From Burkholderiales bacterium (GTDB lineage Bacteria; Pseudomonadota; Gammaproteobacteria; Burkholderiales; Burkholderiaceae_C): 37,989 nucleotides of DNA. The stretch is from the NCBI GenBank assembly GCA_016185015.1, contig JACPOI010000004.1, positions 93,778 to 131,766 on the forward strand. Reading direction: 5' to 3'. Below, piece after piece: positions 20,143-28,040 of the stretch (within the stretch, counting starts at the first letter, position 1; every line of letters starts with the position of its first letter). The translations under genes were made by a program, and so were the position numbers. The notes beneath the pieces were generated by a model that saw only the letters and a program-made list of their open reading frames with translations, searched no databases and had not been told where the DNA came from.

Positions 20143-20247
20143 GCCGCACCGCTGCTACCCACCATCCAGCGCCTCACGCTGGTTTTGATGGGTCGTGAAG
20201 GCAGCTGGAGCGGCCCGGCCCAGCACTTGGCCATGGTCGCCGCGTAA
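20143..20247 (+). pseudogene. Decayed 3' fragment of the alpha/beta hydrolase gene
   Basis: Read in frame, 34 codons then TAA give AAPLLPTIQRLTLVLMGREG and then SWSGPAQHLAMVAA. This matches residues 169-202 of the intact hydrolase at 17474-18184 in about 24 of 34 positions, without gaps. The catalytic Asp position is Gly here, and there is no start codon or nucleophile elbow, so it is a relic. Its first bases come within a dozen bases of the arsA stop codon. Confidence 0.75.
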
Positions 20248-20380
20248 CGCCTGCATTGCCTGCGTCAGGCCACCCGCTGAAACAAAACGAAATAAACCGC
20301 GACCTCCCTGCAACCTGTCGGCTGGGAAGCACCGGCACCATGACGGTCATGTTCAACAACGCCCCGACTAGGAGCCCGTC

Positions 20381-20851
20381 ATGAAACCCTGGATCAAACG
20401 CAGCCTGATTGCACTCACTTCCGCGACCGTCGTGTTCGGTGGCCTCTCCGCCTGCAGTTCGCGCGGGGACCATGCCCGCGGCTGGAGCGACGAACGCGTT
20501 ACCGAGGCGCGCGGCAAGATGGTCGAGAAGATCAGCGACAAGCTGGAGCTCAACGCCGGGCAGAAGGCCAAGCTGGAAGTACTGGCCGACGAGATGATTG
20601 CCTCGCGCAAGGCGATGCGCGGCGAGTCGGGCGACGTGCGCAACGAGCTGCAGGCGCTGATCGCCGCCGACAAGTTCGACCGTACCAAGGCCCAGCAGAT
20701 GCTGGACCAGAAGACCCAGGCCCTGCAGGGCTCCGGCCCGAAGGTCCTGGCCGCCTTTGGTGACTTCTACGACAGCCTGAACCCTGAGCAGCAGAAGCAG
20801 GTGCGCGAGCGGCTGGAGCGCCGCGGCCATGGCTGGTGGGGCCGTGGCTGA
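20381..20851 (+). CDS. Spy/CpxP-like periplasmic lipoprotein (LTxxQ-type)
   Basis: A 156-residue envelope protein. The signal peptide ends in the lipobox-like LSAC (Cys25), followed by a helix-rich domain containing KISDKLELNAGQKAKLEVLADEM and DSLNPEQQKQVRERLERR. These are LNxxQ/LTxxQ-like repeats characteristic of Spy, CpxP and CnrX relatives. Such proteins act as chaperones or as feedback sensors of metal or envelope stress. It sits at the head of a cluster with an OmpR-type regulator and a sensor kinase, so it probably modulates that two-component system, as CpxP does CpxA. The TAGGAG site precedes the ATG at 20381. Confidence 0.82.
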   Translation: MKPWIKRSLIALTSATVVFGGLSACSSRGDHARGWSDERVTEARGKMVEKISDKLELNAGQKAKLEVLADEMIASRKAMRGESGDVRNELQALIAADKFDRTKAQQMLDQKTQALQGSGPKVLAAFGDFYDSLNPEQQKQVRERLERRGHGWWGRG

Positions 20852-21134
20852 CACCATCCACGCGATCGCCCGGCAGGGCCGCCCGCATACGGCGGCCTTG
20901 CTGGCCGACGCCGAGGACCCGCACGCCGAACTGCTGGCCCTGTTCTGGGGGCCGCGCTTCGACCGGGAGCACGCGCTGGCCCTGTGGGCGCGGTTCTCCC
21001 AGCGCCAGCCGGTGCAAGCCGTTCCCCTGCTGCCCGAACTGCTGTCGGTGGGCGAGCGCTTCGATGCCCTGGAGCGGACCGAGAAAGACCGGCTGCGCCG
21101 CCTGATCGTCCGCCACCGGGCTCTGTCAGAATGA
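20829..21134 (+). CDS. Hypothetical protein between the Spy-like gene and the response regulator
   Basis: A 101-residue protein with no family I recognise. It is mildly alanine- and leucine-rich with charged helices, ends in DRLRRLIVRHRALSE, and has no membrane segment or signal. It overlaps the Spy-like gene by 23 bp if ATG 20829 is used; a GTG at 20844 would give an 8-bp overlap instead. It stops 4 bp before the response-regulator start. Tight packing suggests a real, translationally coupled gene of the signalling operon. Confidence 0.55.
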   Translation: MAGGAVADTIHAIARQGRPHTAALLADAEDPHAELLALFWGPRFDREHALALWARFSQRQPVQAVPLLPELLSVGERFDALERTEKDRLRRLIVRHRALSE

Positions 21135-21138
21135 AACG

Positions 21139-21840
21139 ATGAGCCGCATCCTGCTGATCGACGACGACGAGAACCTGGGGCCGCCGCTGGCCACCTATTT
21201 CCAGCGCTTCGAGTTGCAGCTGGTGCACGCCACCCGGCCCAGCGCCGGGCTGGCGCTGTTGCGGGCCGGGGGCTTCGATGCGGCCATCCTCGACGTCATG
21301 CTGCCCGAGATGGACGGCTTCGAACTGTGCCGCACCATCCGCAAGGACAGCGACATCCCGATCGTCATGCTGACTGCCCGCGGTGAGGTGATGGACCGGG
21401 TGGTGGGCCTGGAGTTGGGGGCGGACGACTACCTGCCCAAACCCTTCGAGCCACGCGAGCTGGTGGCGCGTCTCCAGACCGTGCTGCGCCGGCGCAAGCC
21501 CAACGGCAACGGACACGCGGCCGCGCCCGGCGCCGCGCCCACGTTGAAGTTCGAGGGGCTGGAGGTCGACGTCGCCCGCCGCGCCGTGCGCCGTTCGGGG
21601 CAGGAGGTCGAGCTGACCGGTACCGAGTTTGAGTTGCTCCTGATGCTGGCGCGGGAGCCGGGCCGCGTGTTCAGCCGCGACGACATCCTCAACCAGTTGC
21701 GCGGCCACGAGGCCGATCTCTACACCCGTGCGGTCGACATCGTGGTCAGCCGCCTGCGCAAGAAGCTGGAGCCGCTGGACTGCATCAAGACCCTGCGCAA
21801 CGCGGGCTACTCGCTGGCGCTGGGGCGGGAGGGCGAATGA
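21139..21840 (+). CDS. OmpR/CpxR-type response regulator
   Basis: A 233-residue two-domain regulator. The receiver domain has the acidic pocket IDDD (8-10), the phospho-acceptor Asp52 in LDVMLPEMDG, and the conserved lysine in LPKPFEP. The winged-helix DNA-binding domain (about 135-230) has LTGTEFELLLMLAREPGRVFSR and a recognition helix with YTRAVDIVVSRLRKKL. It overlaps the kinase gene by ATGA at 21837-21840. The neighbouring Spy-like protein suggests that it controls envelope or metal stress genes. Confidence 0.93.
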   Translation: MSRILLIDDDENLGPPLATYFQRFELQLVHATRPSAGLALLRAGGFDAAILDVMLPEMDGFELCRTIRKDSDIPIVMLTARGEVMDRVVGLELGADDYLPKPFEPRELVARLQTVLRRRKPNGNGHAAAPGAAPTLKFEGLEVDVARRAVRRSGQEVELTGTEFELLLMLAREPGRVFSRDDILNQLRGHEADLYTRAVDIVVSRLRKKLEPLDCIKTLRNAGYSLALGREGE

Positions 21841-23168
21841 GCCAGCGCAAGGCATCCGCCTGGCGTCGCGCCAAGCACCGCGTCGCGCATTCGATCAAGC
21901 TGCGCATGGTGTTGGTGTTCCTGCTGCTGGCAGCGGCGATGACCTTCGTGTTCATCACGGGCGCGCAGAAGGCCTTCACCATGGGCTGGCGCGAAGCGGC
22001 GCGCCCCGTTCTCATGGACTACGTGGACCGTCTCGCCACGGAAGTGACCGCCGGCGGCCCGACGCCCAGTGTGGAACGCGCCCAGGCCATCACCGAGCGC
22101 CTGCCGCTGACCGTGCGCATCGAGGGGCCGGTCATCCACTGGGCCTCGCACCCCGATGCCAAGCCATCGAACAAGGAGTGGGGCGGCGACAAGGACTGGC
22201 CCACCCTTCTGCACCGCCAGACCGCTGACGGCCATCGCATCGAGTTCGGCATCAATGGCGGCGCATTCGAGCGCAAGCCGCGTCTGATCGGCTATGCGCT
22301 GGGCGCCCTGCTGGCGCTCACCTTGCTGGCCTGGCTGTACGTGCGTCGCTTGCTCAAGCCGCTGGACGCCATAGGCGAAGGCGCGCGGCGCTTCGGCCGG
22401 GGCGACTTCAGCCAGCCGATTCCGGCCCGAGGCCGCCATGGCCCGGATGAACTGGGCGAGCTTGCACAAACCATCAACACCATGGGCCAGGACATCCACC
22501 AGATGCTCGAAGCCAAGCGCGCCCTGCTGCTGGCGATCAGCCACGAGCTGCGCAGCCCGCTCACCCGCGCGCGGCTGAACACCGAACTGCTGCCTGAGAC
22601 CGACGCGATCCGACCGCAGCGCGAGGCGCTGCTGCGTGACTTGCAGGGTATGGCCGCGCTGATCAGTGATCTGCTGGAGAGCGAGCGGCTGTCGGGGAGC
22701 CACGTCGCCCTGCAGCGCGCGCCGACCGACGTGGTCGCGCTGGCGCGAGAGGTGGTGGGTGAGTTGCAGGCTTCCCATGCGGGTGCGGCGCGCGTGACGG
22801 TATCGGCGCCCGTTGGCTTGCGGCCGGTGTCGGTGGACGCCTCGCGTGTGCGCCTGCTCTTGCGCAACCTGGTCGACAATGCGCTGCGGCATGGCGCCGA
22901 CGCTGCCGTGGCGCCCGCGGTCACGCTGTCGGTGAGTGCCGATGTGCTGAGCATCGAGGTGCGCGACCACGGCCCGGGCGTGCCCGAAGAGCAACTCTCG
23001 CAACTGGCGCAGGCTTTCTACCGGCCCGACAGCGCCCGTACCCGCAGCGCCGGCGGCGTGGGCCTCGGCCTGTACTTGTGCCGTCTGATGGCGCAGGCGC
23101 ACGGCGGCACGTTTGCGGTGCGCAACGCGCAGCCGGGCCTGGCCGTGACGGTGACCTTGCCCGCCTGA
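21837..23168 (+). CDS. Two-component sensor histidine kinase
   Basis: A 443-residue inner-membrane kinase. Transmembrane helices are at about 22-42 and 151-169, with a periplasmic sensor of ~100 residues between them. A HAMP region (about 170-222) follows, then the phospho-acceptor His236 in ISHELRSPLTR. The ATP-binding domain has the N box NLVDNALRHG, the D box VRDHGPGVPE and a GVGLGLYLCRLMAQAHGG G box. It is the partner of the response regulator encoded just upstream. The signal is unknown. Confidence 0.93.
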   Translation: MSQRKASAWRRAKHRVAHSIKLRMVLVFLLLAAAMTFVFITGAQKAFTMGWREAARPVLMDYVDRLATEVTAGGPTPSVERAQAITERLPLTVRIEGPVIHWASHPDAKPSNKEWGGDKDWPTLLHRQTADGHRIEFGINGGAFERKPRLIGYALGALLALTLLAWLYVRRLLKPLDAIGEGARRFGRGDFSQPIPARGRHGPDELGELAQTINTMGQDIHQMLEAKRALLLAISHELRSPLTRARLNTELLPETDAIRPQREALLRDLQGMAALISDLLESERLSGSHVALQRAPTDVVALAREVVGELQASHAGAARVTVSAPVGLRPVSVDASRVRLLLRNLVDNALRHGADAAVAPAVTLSVSADVLSIEVRDHGPGVPEEQLSQLAQAFYRPDSARTRSAGGVGLGLYLCRLMAQAHGGTFAVRNAQPGLAVTVTLPA

Positions 23169-23178
23169 TCGACCCTGA

Positions 23179-24414
23179 TCAGCCGGGTAGCAGGCTGTTC
23201 AGATCGAAGGCCACATCCCCCGCCTGCTGCGGCGTCGGCGACACCCCGGCATCCATGAGCTTGCGCACCAGCAGATGGTCCTTGGGCGTATTGACGTTGT
23301 CGATGGCGATCAGCTGGCCGCCCTTGTAGTGGAAGAGGCTGAAGGCACCACTGGCCACATCGCCGCGCAGGACGTGCTGGTCAGCACCCACGGACAGGCC
23401 CGCCATCTGCAGCTTCTTGTCGTACTGGTCGCTCCAGAACCAGGGCGTGGCGGTGAAGGGGCGCTCCTGGCCCAGCAGGGCGGCGGCGGCGCTCTTGCCC
23501 AGTTCGGTCGCGTTCTGCACGGACTCCAGCCGGATGAGGCTGCCGTCAGGCAGGCGGCGCGCGGTGCAGTCGCCGGCGGCGACTATTGAACTGTCGCTGG
23601 TGCGGCCGCAAGCGTCCACCACAATGCCGCGGTCACATTCGAGCCCGGCGGCGCGCGCCAGTTCGTCATTGGCATTCACGCCGATGCCGATGAGCACCAG
23701 GCCGGCGGGATACACGGTGCCGTCGTTCAAACGCACACCGGTCACGGTGTTGCTCGCATCGTGTTCGATGGCGGCGATCTGTGCGCCCAGCACCAGCTGC
23801 ACACCGTGGCTGCGGTGCAGTTCGGCGTACCAGTCGGACAGCACAGGCAGCAGCACACGGCCCAGCAGGCGCGGCGCGGCTTCCAGCACGGTGACGGCCA
23901 GGCCCTTTTTGCGCGCGGTGGCGGCCACTTCCAGGCCGATGAAACCGCCGCCGATGACGACCAGGGGCAGGTTCTTCTCCAGGCACTGAGCCATGCGCTG
24001 GGCGATGGCGTCGGCGTCGTCACGCGTGCGCAGGGCCAGCACGCCTTGTGCGTCGGCACCCGGCAGCGGCAAGGTGCGCGCTGTGGCGCCGGTGGCCAGC
24101 AGCAGGCCTCCGTAGGGCAGGGTGCTGCCGTCGGCCAGCGTCACAGTCTTGGCGGCGCGGTTGATGGCGGTGACTTGGGTGCCGATGCGCAGCTCGATGT
24201 TCTTGCCCGCGAGCATCTCGGGCGTGCGCATGGGCAGGCGCGCCGCATCCATCTCGCCGGCCAGGAAGGCTTTGGAGAGCGGGGGGCGATGGTAGGGGCC
24301 GTGGGGCTCGTCGCCGAGGAGGGTGAGGGGGCCGGTGTAGCCGCCGCTGCGCAGGGCTTCGGCGGCCATGATGGCGGCCTGGCCGGCGCCGATGATGAGG
24401 ATGGGTGCGTTCAT
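23179..24414 (-). CDS. FAD-dependent NAD(P)H:ferredoxin/rubredoxin reductase-type oxidoreductase
   Basis: A 411-residue flavoprotein of the putidaredoxin/rhodocoxin-reductase group. The FAD motif LIIGAGQAAIMAAEALR is at the N-terminus, followed by GPYHRPPLSKAFL, the GATARTLPLPG motif, the NAD(P) motif VIGGGFIGLEVAA near residue 150, and the FAD-binding VVAAGDCTAR. I start at ATG 24414 (MNAPILIIGAG); ATG 24423 would add three residues. It would pass electrons to a ferredoxin or Rieske partner of an oxygenase, but none is encoded here. It follows the LysR gene by 32 bp on the same strand and ends 10 bp from the convergent kinase gene. Confidence 0.87.
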   Translation of the reverse strand: MNAPILIIGAGQAAIMAAEALRSGGYTGPLTLLGDEPHGPYHRPPLSKAFLAGEMDAARLPMRTPEMLAGKNIELRIGTQVTAINRAAKTVTLADGSTLPYGGLLLATGATARTLPLPGADAQGVLALRTRDDADAIAQRMAQCLEKNLPLVVIGGGFIGLEVAATARKKGLAVTVLEAAPRLLGRVLLPVLSDWYAELHRSHGVQLVLGAQIAAIEHDASNTVTGVRLNDGTVYPAGLVLIGIGVNANDELARAAGLECDRGIVVDACGRTSDSSIVAAGDCTARRLPDGSLIRLESVQNATELGKSAAAALLGQERPFTATPWFWSDQYDKKLQMAGLSVGADQHVLRGDVASGAFSLFHYKGGQLIAIDNVNTPKDHLLVRKLMDAGVSPTPQQAGDVAFDLNSLLPG

Positions 24415-24446
24415 GCCCGCCATCTTAGGGCCTGACCGCCTTGGCC

Positions 24447-25352
24447 TCAGTGGGCCAGCGCGGGTGCCACCACGGCCTCCAGCTGCCCGCGCAGCCAGCG
24501 GTGGGCCGCGTCCTGCTGGTAACGCGCGTGCCAGATGGCGTACATGGGCATGGTGGGGCAGCTCACCGGTGGTGGGCAGCTGGCCAGGCCGGTGAAAGTC
24601 TGGCGCGCCAGCAGGCTGGGTACCGTGGCCAGCAGCGGCGTGCCGCGCAGGAAGCCGGGCAGGGCGCTGAAGGTGGGGACCATGATGGCGAAACGACGCT
24701 GCAGGCCCTTGGCCGCCAGGTGCTGGTCCAGGTCCAGGCTGCGGCGGGGTTCGTAGACCACGGTGGCGTGGTCGGCGGCCAGGTACTCGGCCTCGTCGCG
24801 CGGGGCGGCGCGCACCGAGGCGTCGTAGAAGACGCGGTACTGGTCTTCGAACAGGCGCTTTTGCACGATGTCGCTGCCTTCGGGCGGGCGCGGGCTGATG
24901 ACGAGCTGGCACTCGTCGTTGCGCAGCATGTCCAGCCGCGGGATGGCCGAGGGGATGATGCGCAGCGCCACGCCAGGCGCGCTCAGTCTCAGGCGCGCGG
25001 CCAGGGCGGGCAGCAGCAGGTCGCGCTGGAAGTCGTTGGCGGCGATGGTGTAGGTGGCCTGCCAGCGGGTCGGGTCGAAATCCACGCTGTGGGCGAAGTG
25101 CTGCAGCTGGCGCAAGAGCTCACGCGCCTCGGCCGCCAGTTCTTCGGCCCGGGCCGTGGCCACGATGCCGCGGCCGCTTTTGACGAAGAGCGGGTCACCG
25201 GTGATGGCGCGCAGCTTGTCCAGCAGATGGCTGACGGCGGACTGGGTCACGCCCAGACGCTGGGCCGCACCGGTGACCGAGCCGGCCTCCACCACAGCCA
25301 GCAAAAGCTGCAGCAAATGGCCATCCAGGTCCAAATGATCGAATTTGCTCAT
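24447..25352 (-). CDS. LysR-family transcriptional regulator, divergent from the second ligAB pair
   Basis: A 301-residue LysR-type regulator with N-terminal helix-turn-helix GSVTGAAQRLGVTQSAVSHLL and an effector domain in the NodD/GalR-like subgroup (for example the MLRNDECQLVISPRP stretch). It is transcribed away from the second ligA/ligB pair, separated by a 94-bp region that holds an imperfect direct repeat, and is followed by the FAD reductase gene. It probably controls both directions. This protein is clearly distinct from the LysR at 8745-9662. Confidence 0.88.
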   Translation of the reverse strand: MSKFDHLDLDGHLLQLLLAVVEAGSVTGAAQRLGVTQSAVSHLLDKLRAITGDPLFVKSGRGIVATARAEELAAEARELLRQLQHFAHSVDFDPTRWQATYTIAANDFQRDLLLPALAARLRLSAPGVALRIIPSAIPRLDMLRNDECQLVISPRPPEGSDIVQKRLFEDQYRVFYDASVRAAPRDEAEYLAADHATVVYEPRRSLDLDQHLAAKGLQRRFAIMVPTFSALPGFLRGTPLLATVPSLLARQTFTGLASCPPPVSCPTMPMYAIWHARYQQDAAHRWLRGQLEAVVAPALAH

Positions 25353-25359
25353 GGGTCAT

Positions 25360-25389
25360 ATCTTGATCCATGTATTTATCTTGGTCAAT
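25360..25389. promoter_or_regulatory. Imperfect 12-bp direct repeat in the LysR/ligAB2 intergenic region
   Basis: ATCTTGATCCAT (25360-25371) and ATCTTGGTCAAT (25378-25389) match in 10 of 12 positions with an 18-bp pitch, close to two helical turns. The location, between divergent LysR and dioxygenase genes, fits a regulator-binding region. No footprint is implied. Confidence 0.4.
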
Positions 25390-25446
25390 GGCTTAGGAAT
25401 ACTCGCTTCCATACCGTTTTGACCCCCGTCAACCCAGGAGACCTGA

Positions 25447-25800
25447 ATGACCACCCGCAGCCAAGAAAAGCCGATTCCCGGCACCACGCTGTTTGACGCG
25501 AATCAAGCCCGCAAGGGCTACGCGCTCAACAAGATGTGTTTTTCCTTCAACTCGGAAGAGAACCGCAAGGCCTTCGTGGCCGACGAAGAAGGCTATATGC
25601 GCCAATACGGCCTGAACGAGCAGCAGGCTGCCGCCATCCGCGCGCGCAATGTGCTGCAGCTGATTGCGGCGGGCGGCAACGCCTACTACCTGGCCAAGTT
25701 CGCCGGGATCTTCAAGCTGGACATGCAGGACATCGGCGCACAGCAGACCGGCATGACGAAAGAAGCCTTCCGTGCCAAGCTGGTCGCGGCCGGCCAATAA
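25447..25800 (+). CDS. Second LigA-type extradiol dioxygenase alpha subunit
   Basis: A 117-residue LigA-family small subunit, shorter at the C-terminus than PmdA (146 residues). It shares the opening PGTTLFDANQARKGYALNKM and the GGNAYYLAKFAGIF body. It is followed 21 bp later by its own catalytic subunit, so the window carries two complete alpha/beta pairs. An AGGAG site precedes the ATG. The substrate may be protocatechuate or a relative such as gallate or a methylated gallate; sequence reading alone cannot decide. Confidence 0.88.
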   Translation: MTTRSQEKPIPGTTLFDANQARKGYALNKMCFSFNSEENRKAFVADEEGYMRQYGLNEQQAAAIRARNVLQLIAAGGNAYYLAKFAGIFKLDMQDIGAQQTGMTKEAFRAKLVAAGQ

Positions 25801-25821
25801 GAAACTTCAGGAGCAACAGAC

Positions 25822-26673
25822 ATGGCAAAACTCATCGGTGGCCTCGGCACCTCGCACATTCCCGCCATCGGCGGCGCCATCCACAAGGGCCTGCAGAATG
25901 AGCCCTACTGGAAACCTTTCTTCGACGGTTTTCCGCCCATCCGCGAATGGCTGGCCAAGAACAAGCCCGACGTGGTGGTGATGTTCTACAACGACCACGG
26001 CCTGAACTTCTTCCTGGACAAGATGCCCACCTTCGCCGTGGGCGCCGCGCCTGAGTACAACAATGCCGACGAGGGCTGGGGCATCCCCACGCTGCCGCCC
26101 TTCAAGGGTGAGCTGGACCTGTCCTGGCACATCATCAACACCCTGGTAGAGAAAGAGTTCGACGTGGTGACCTGCCAGGAGATGCTGGTGGACCATGCCT
26201 GCACGCTGCCGCTCAAGCTGTTCTGGCCCGAGGGCGATTGCCCGGTGACGGTGGTGCCGGTCTGCATCAACACGGTGCAGTTTCCCCTGCCCAGCGCCAA
26301 GCGGACCTATGCCCTGGGCAAGGCCGTGGGCGAGGCCATCAAGTCCTGGGACAGCAGCAAGAAGGTGGCGGTGATCGCCTCCGGCGGCCTGAGCCACCAG
26401 CTCGACGGCGAGCGCGCCGGTTTCATCAACAAGGCCTTCGACCTGCAGTTTCTGGATAGCCTGGTCTCCAACCCCGAGTGGGCCACGCAGTTCAGCGTGC
26501 ATGAGCTGGTAGAGAAGACCGGCACCCAGGGCGTGGAGCTGCTGATGTGGCTGGCCATGCGCGGCGCCCTGGCGGCGGCTGGCGGCTCCAGCGTGCGCCG
26601 GGTGACGGGCAACTACCACATCCCGATTTCCAACACGGCCACCGCGGCGCTGGCGCTGGAGACGGTGGATTGA
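25822..26673 (+). CDS. Second LigB-type extradiol dioxygenase beta subunit
   Basis: A 283-residue class III extradiol dioxygenase subunit. Expected iron ligands His12 (TSHIPA), His59 (YNDHGL) and a Glu in TQGVELLMW (about 239), and the catalytic His192 in LSHQLDGERAG, are all present, so it should be active. It diverges from PmdB in substrate-pocket regions (for example FWPEGDCPVTVVPV). It has its own LysR regulator upstream, which suggests induction by a different aromatic acid. The operon ends at a strong terminator (26724-26752). Confidence 0.9.
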   Translation: MAKLIGGLGTSHIPAIGGAIHKGLQNEPYWKPFFDGFPPIREWLAKNKPDVVVMFYNDHGLNFFLDKMPTFAVGAAPEYNNADEGWGIPTLPPFKGELDLSWHIINTLVEKEFDVVTCQEMLVDHACTLPLKLFWPEGDCPVTVVPVCINTVQFPLPSAKRTYALGKAVGEAIKSWDSSKKVAVIASGGLSHQLDGERAGFINKAFDLQFLDSLVSNPEWATQFSVHELVEKTGTQGVELLMWLAMRGALAAAGGSSVRRVTGNYHIPISNTATAALALETVD

Positions 26674-26723
26674 ATCGATCCGATTGAGTGTCACCTCGTG
26701 CCGTCGTTGATCGACGGCTTGGG

Positions 26724-26752
26724 CGCCCCGGCAGATTGCGGGGCGTTTTTTT
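26724..26752 (+). terminator. Intrinsic terminator after the second ligAB pair
   Basis: CGCCCC (26724-26729) pairs with GGGGCG (26740-26745), and seven T residues follow at once. A further small hairpin (26701-26706 with 26712-26717) lies just before it. It separates the plus-strand dioxygenase operon from the convergent tolA gene. Confidence 0.85.
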
Positions 26753-26761
26753 ATTCCGGCC

Positions 26762-27589
26762 TCAGTCTTTCGGGCGGAAGATGATGGTCATGGGCGAGGG
26801 CACCACACCCTCTTCGTTGCGGGGCAGCGTGTCGGTCTTGTCGATGGCTTTGAGCACGGCCTCGTCCCAGTTGGGCACGCCGCTGCTCTTGAGCAGCTTG
26901 CGCCCGACGATGGTGCCGTCGGGCGAGGTGCGCACCTCCACCTCGGCGCTGGGATTGGTGGCCAGTTCGTCAGGGAAGACGATGTTGGGCTTGATGCGCG
27001 CGCGGATGCGGCCCGCGTAGCTGGACGAGATGCCGCCAGCAGATTTCTGGGCGTTGCCGGTGGCCGTGGGCGCGCCCGTGGCACCGGCCAGGCCGGCCAT
27101 GCGCTTGAGGTTTTCATCGCGGCGCTGTTTGGCTTCCGCTTCTTCCTTGCGCTTGGCTTCGAGTTCCTTCTTTTTCTTTTCCTCGGCCAGCTTCTTCTCG
27201 CGCTCCTGCCGCTCACGCTCCTTTTCGCGCGCGAGCTTTTCTTTCTCCAGCCGCGCCTGCTCCAGTTTCTCCTTGGCCTGGCGTTCCTTCTCGCGGGCCA
27301 GGGCGATGTCGGCCTCGCTCTGGCGCGGCTCTTCCACTTTGGGCGGTGGCGGGGGCGGCGCGGGCTCGGGCGCCGGTTCGGGTTCGACCAAGGGCGGGGC
27401 CGCCTGCTGGGGGACCGCCGACCACAGCTCGGCTTCGACCGACAGGCTGGTGTCACTGCGGCGCCAGTTCACACCCCAGGTCAGCGCGGCCAGCAGCAGG
27501 CCATGGATCAGCAGAGCCAGGCCGTAGGCGCGCAACAGGCCCTGGCGCGGAGCCGGGTGGTTGAATTCGAAGCGGCTGGCGGTGTGCAT
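26762..27589 (-). CDS. tolA: Cell envelope integrity protein TolA
   Basis: A 275-residue TolA: one N-terminal membrane helix (about 20-40), a Pro-rich stretch with alternating Pro/Glu/Ala, a long charged coiled coil of Lys/Glu/Ala/Arg (about 90-170), and a C-terminal globular domain with RIRARIKPNIVFP and VEVRTSPDGTIVGRKLLKSSG. It spans the periplasm and links TolQR energy to Pal and TolB during outer-membrane constriction. It starts 10 bp after tolR. tolB and pal, which usually follow, are absent; a terminator and an unrelated convergent operon are there instead. Confidence 0.9.
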   Translation of the reverse strand: MHTASRFEFNHPAPRQGLLRAYGLALLIHGLLLAALTWGVNWRRSDTSLSVEAELWSAVPQQAAPPLVEPEPAPEPAPPPPPPKVEEPRQSEADIALAREKERQAKEKLEQARLEKEKLAREKERERQEREKKLAEEKKKKELEAKRKEEAEAKQRRDENLKRMAGLAGATGAPTATGNAQKSAGGISSSYAGRIRARIKPNIVFPDELATNPSAEVEVRTSPDGTIVGRKLLKSSGVPNWDEAVLKAIDKTDTLPRNEEGVVPSPMTIIFRPKD

Positions 27590-27599
27590 GGCCCTGAGG

Positions 27600-28028
27600 T
27601 CAATTCACCATCTGCACCGACAGGCCCACGCGTTGCACACCGGCGCGTTGCAGCTTGTCCATGACGCGGACCACGGTTTCGTACCTGACGCTCTTGTCGG
27701 CGCTGATGACCACGGCGGAGCTGGTGTCCTTGCCGGCATCGGACTGCAGGCGCTTGACGTTGGCGGCCAGCTCATCGAGCTTGAGGCTGCGGCTGCTGTC
27801 CTGCGCCTTGAGGGTGAGCGATTCGTCCTTGCCGACGACGATCTCGATCACCTGGTCGGGCTTGCGCGCGGCCTTGCCCACGCTGGGCAGATCCACCACG
27901 CTGGGGGTGATGAGCGGGGCCGTGACCATGAAGATGATGAGCAGCACCAGCATCACGTCGATGAAGGGCACCATGTTGATTTCGTTGATGGTGCGCCGTC
28001 CGCGCCCGCGACTGACCAGGGTGGGCAT
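27600..28028 (-). CDS. tolR: Tol-Pal biopolymer transport protein TolR (ExbD family)
   Basis: A 142-residue ExbD/TolR protein. It has a short cytoplasmic N-terminus (RRTINEINMVPFIDVMLVLL), where the Asp in the membrane helix is the proton-path residue, followed by a periplasmic domain with VVISADKSVRYETVVRVMDKLQRAGV. It forms the Tol motor with TolQ. It lies 12 bp after tolQ and 10 bp before tolA. Confidence 0.93.
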   Translation of the reverse strand: MPTLVSRGRGRRTINEINMVPFIDVMLVLLIIFMVTAPLITPSVVDLPSVGKAARKPDQVIEIVVGKDESLTLKAQDSSRSLKLDELAANVKRLQSDAGKDTSSAVVISADKSVRYETVVRVMDKLQRAGVQRVGLSVQMVN

Positions 28029-28040
28029 GACCGTTTCCCC

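Noticed and set aside
23179..24912. Extended 577-residue reading of the FAD reductase
   Set aside because: The first 160 residues are the shadow of the LysR gene on the same strand in another frame; family similarity starts at 24414.
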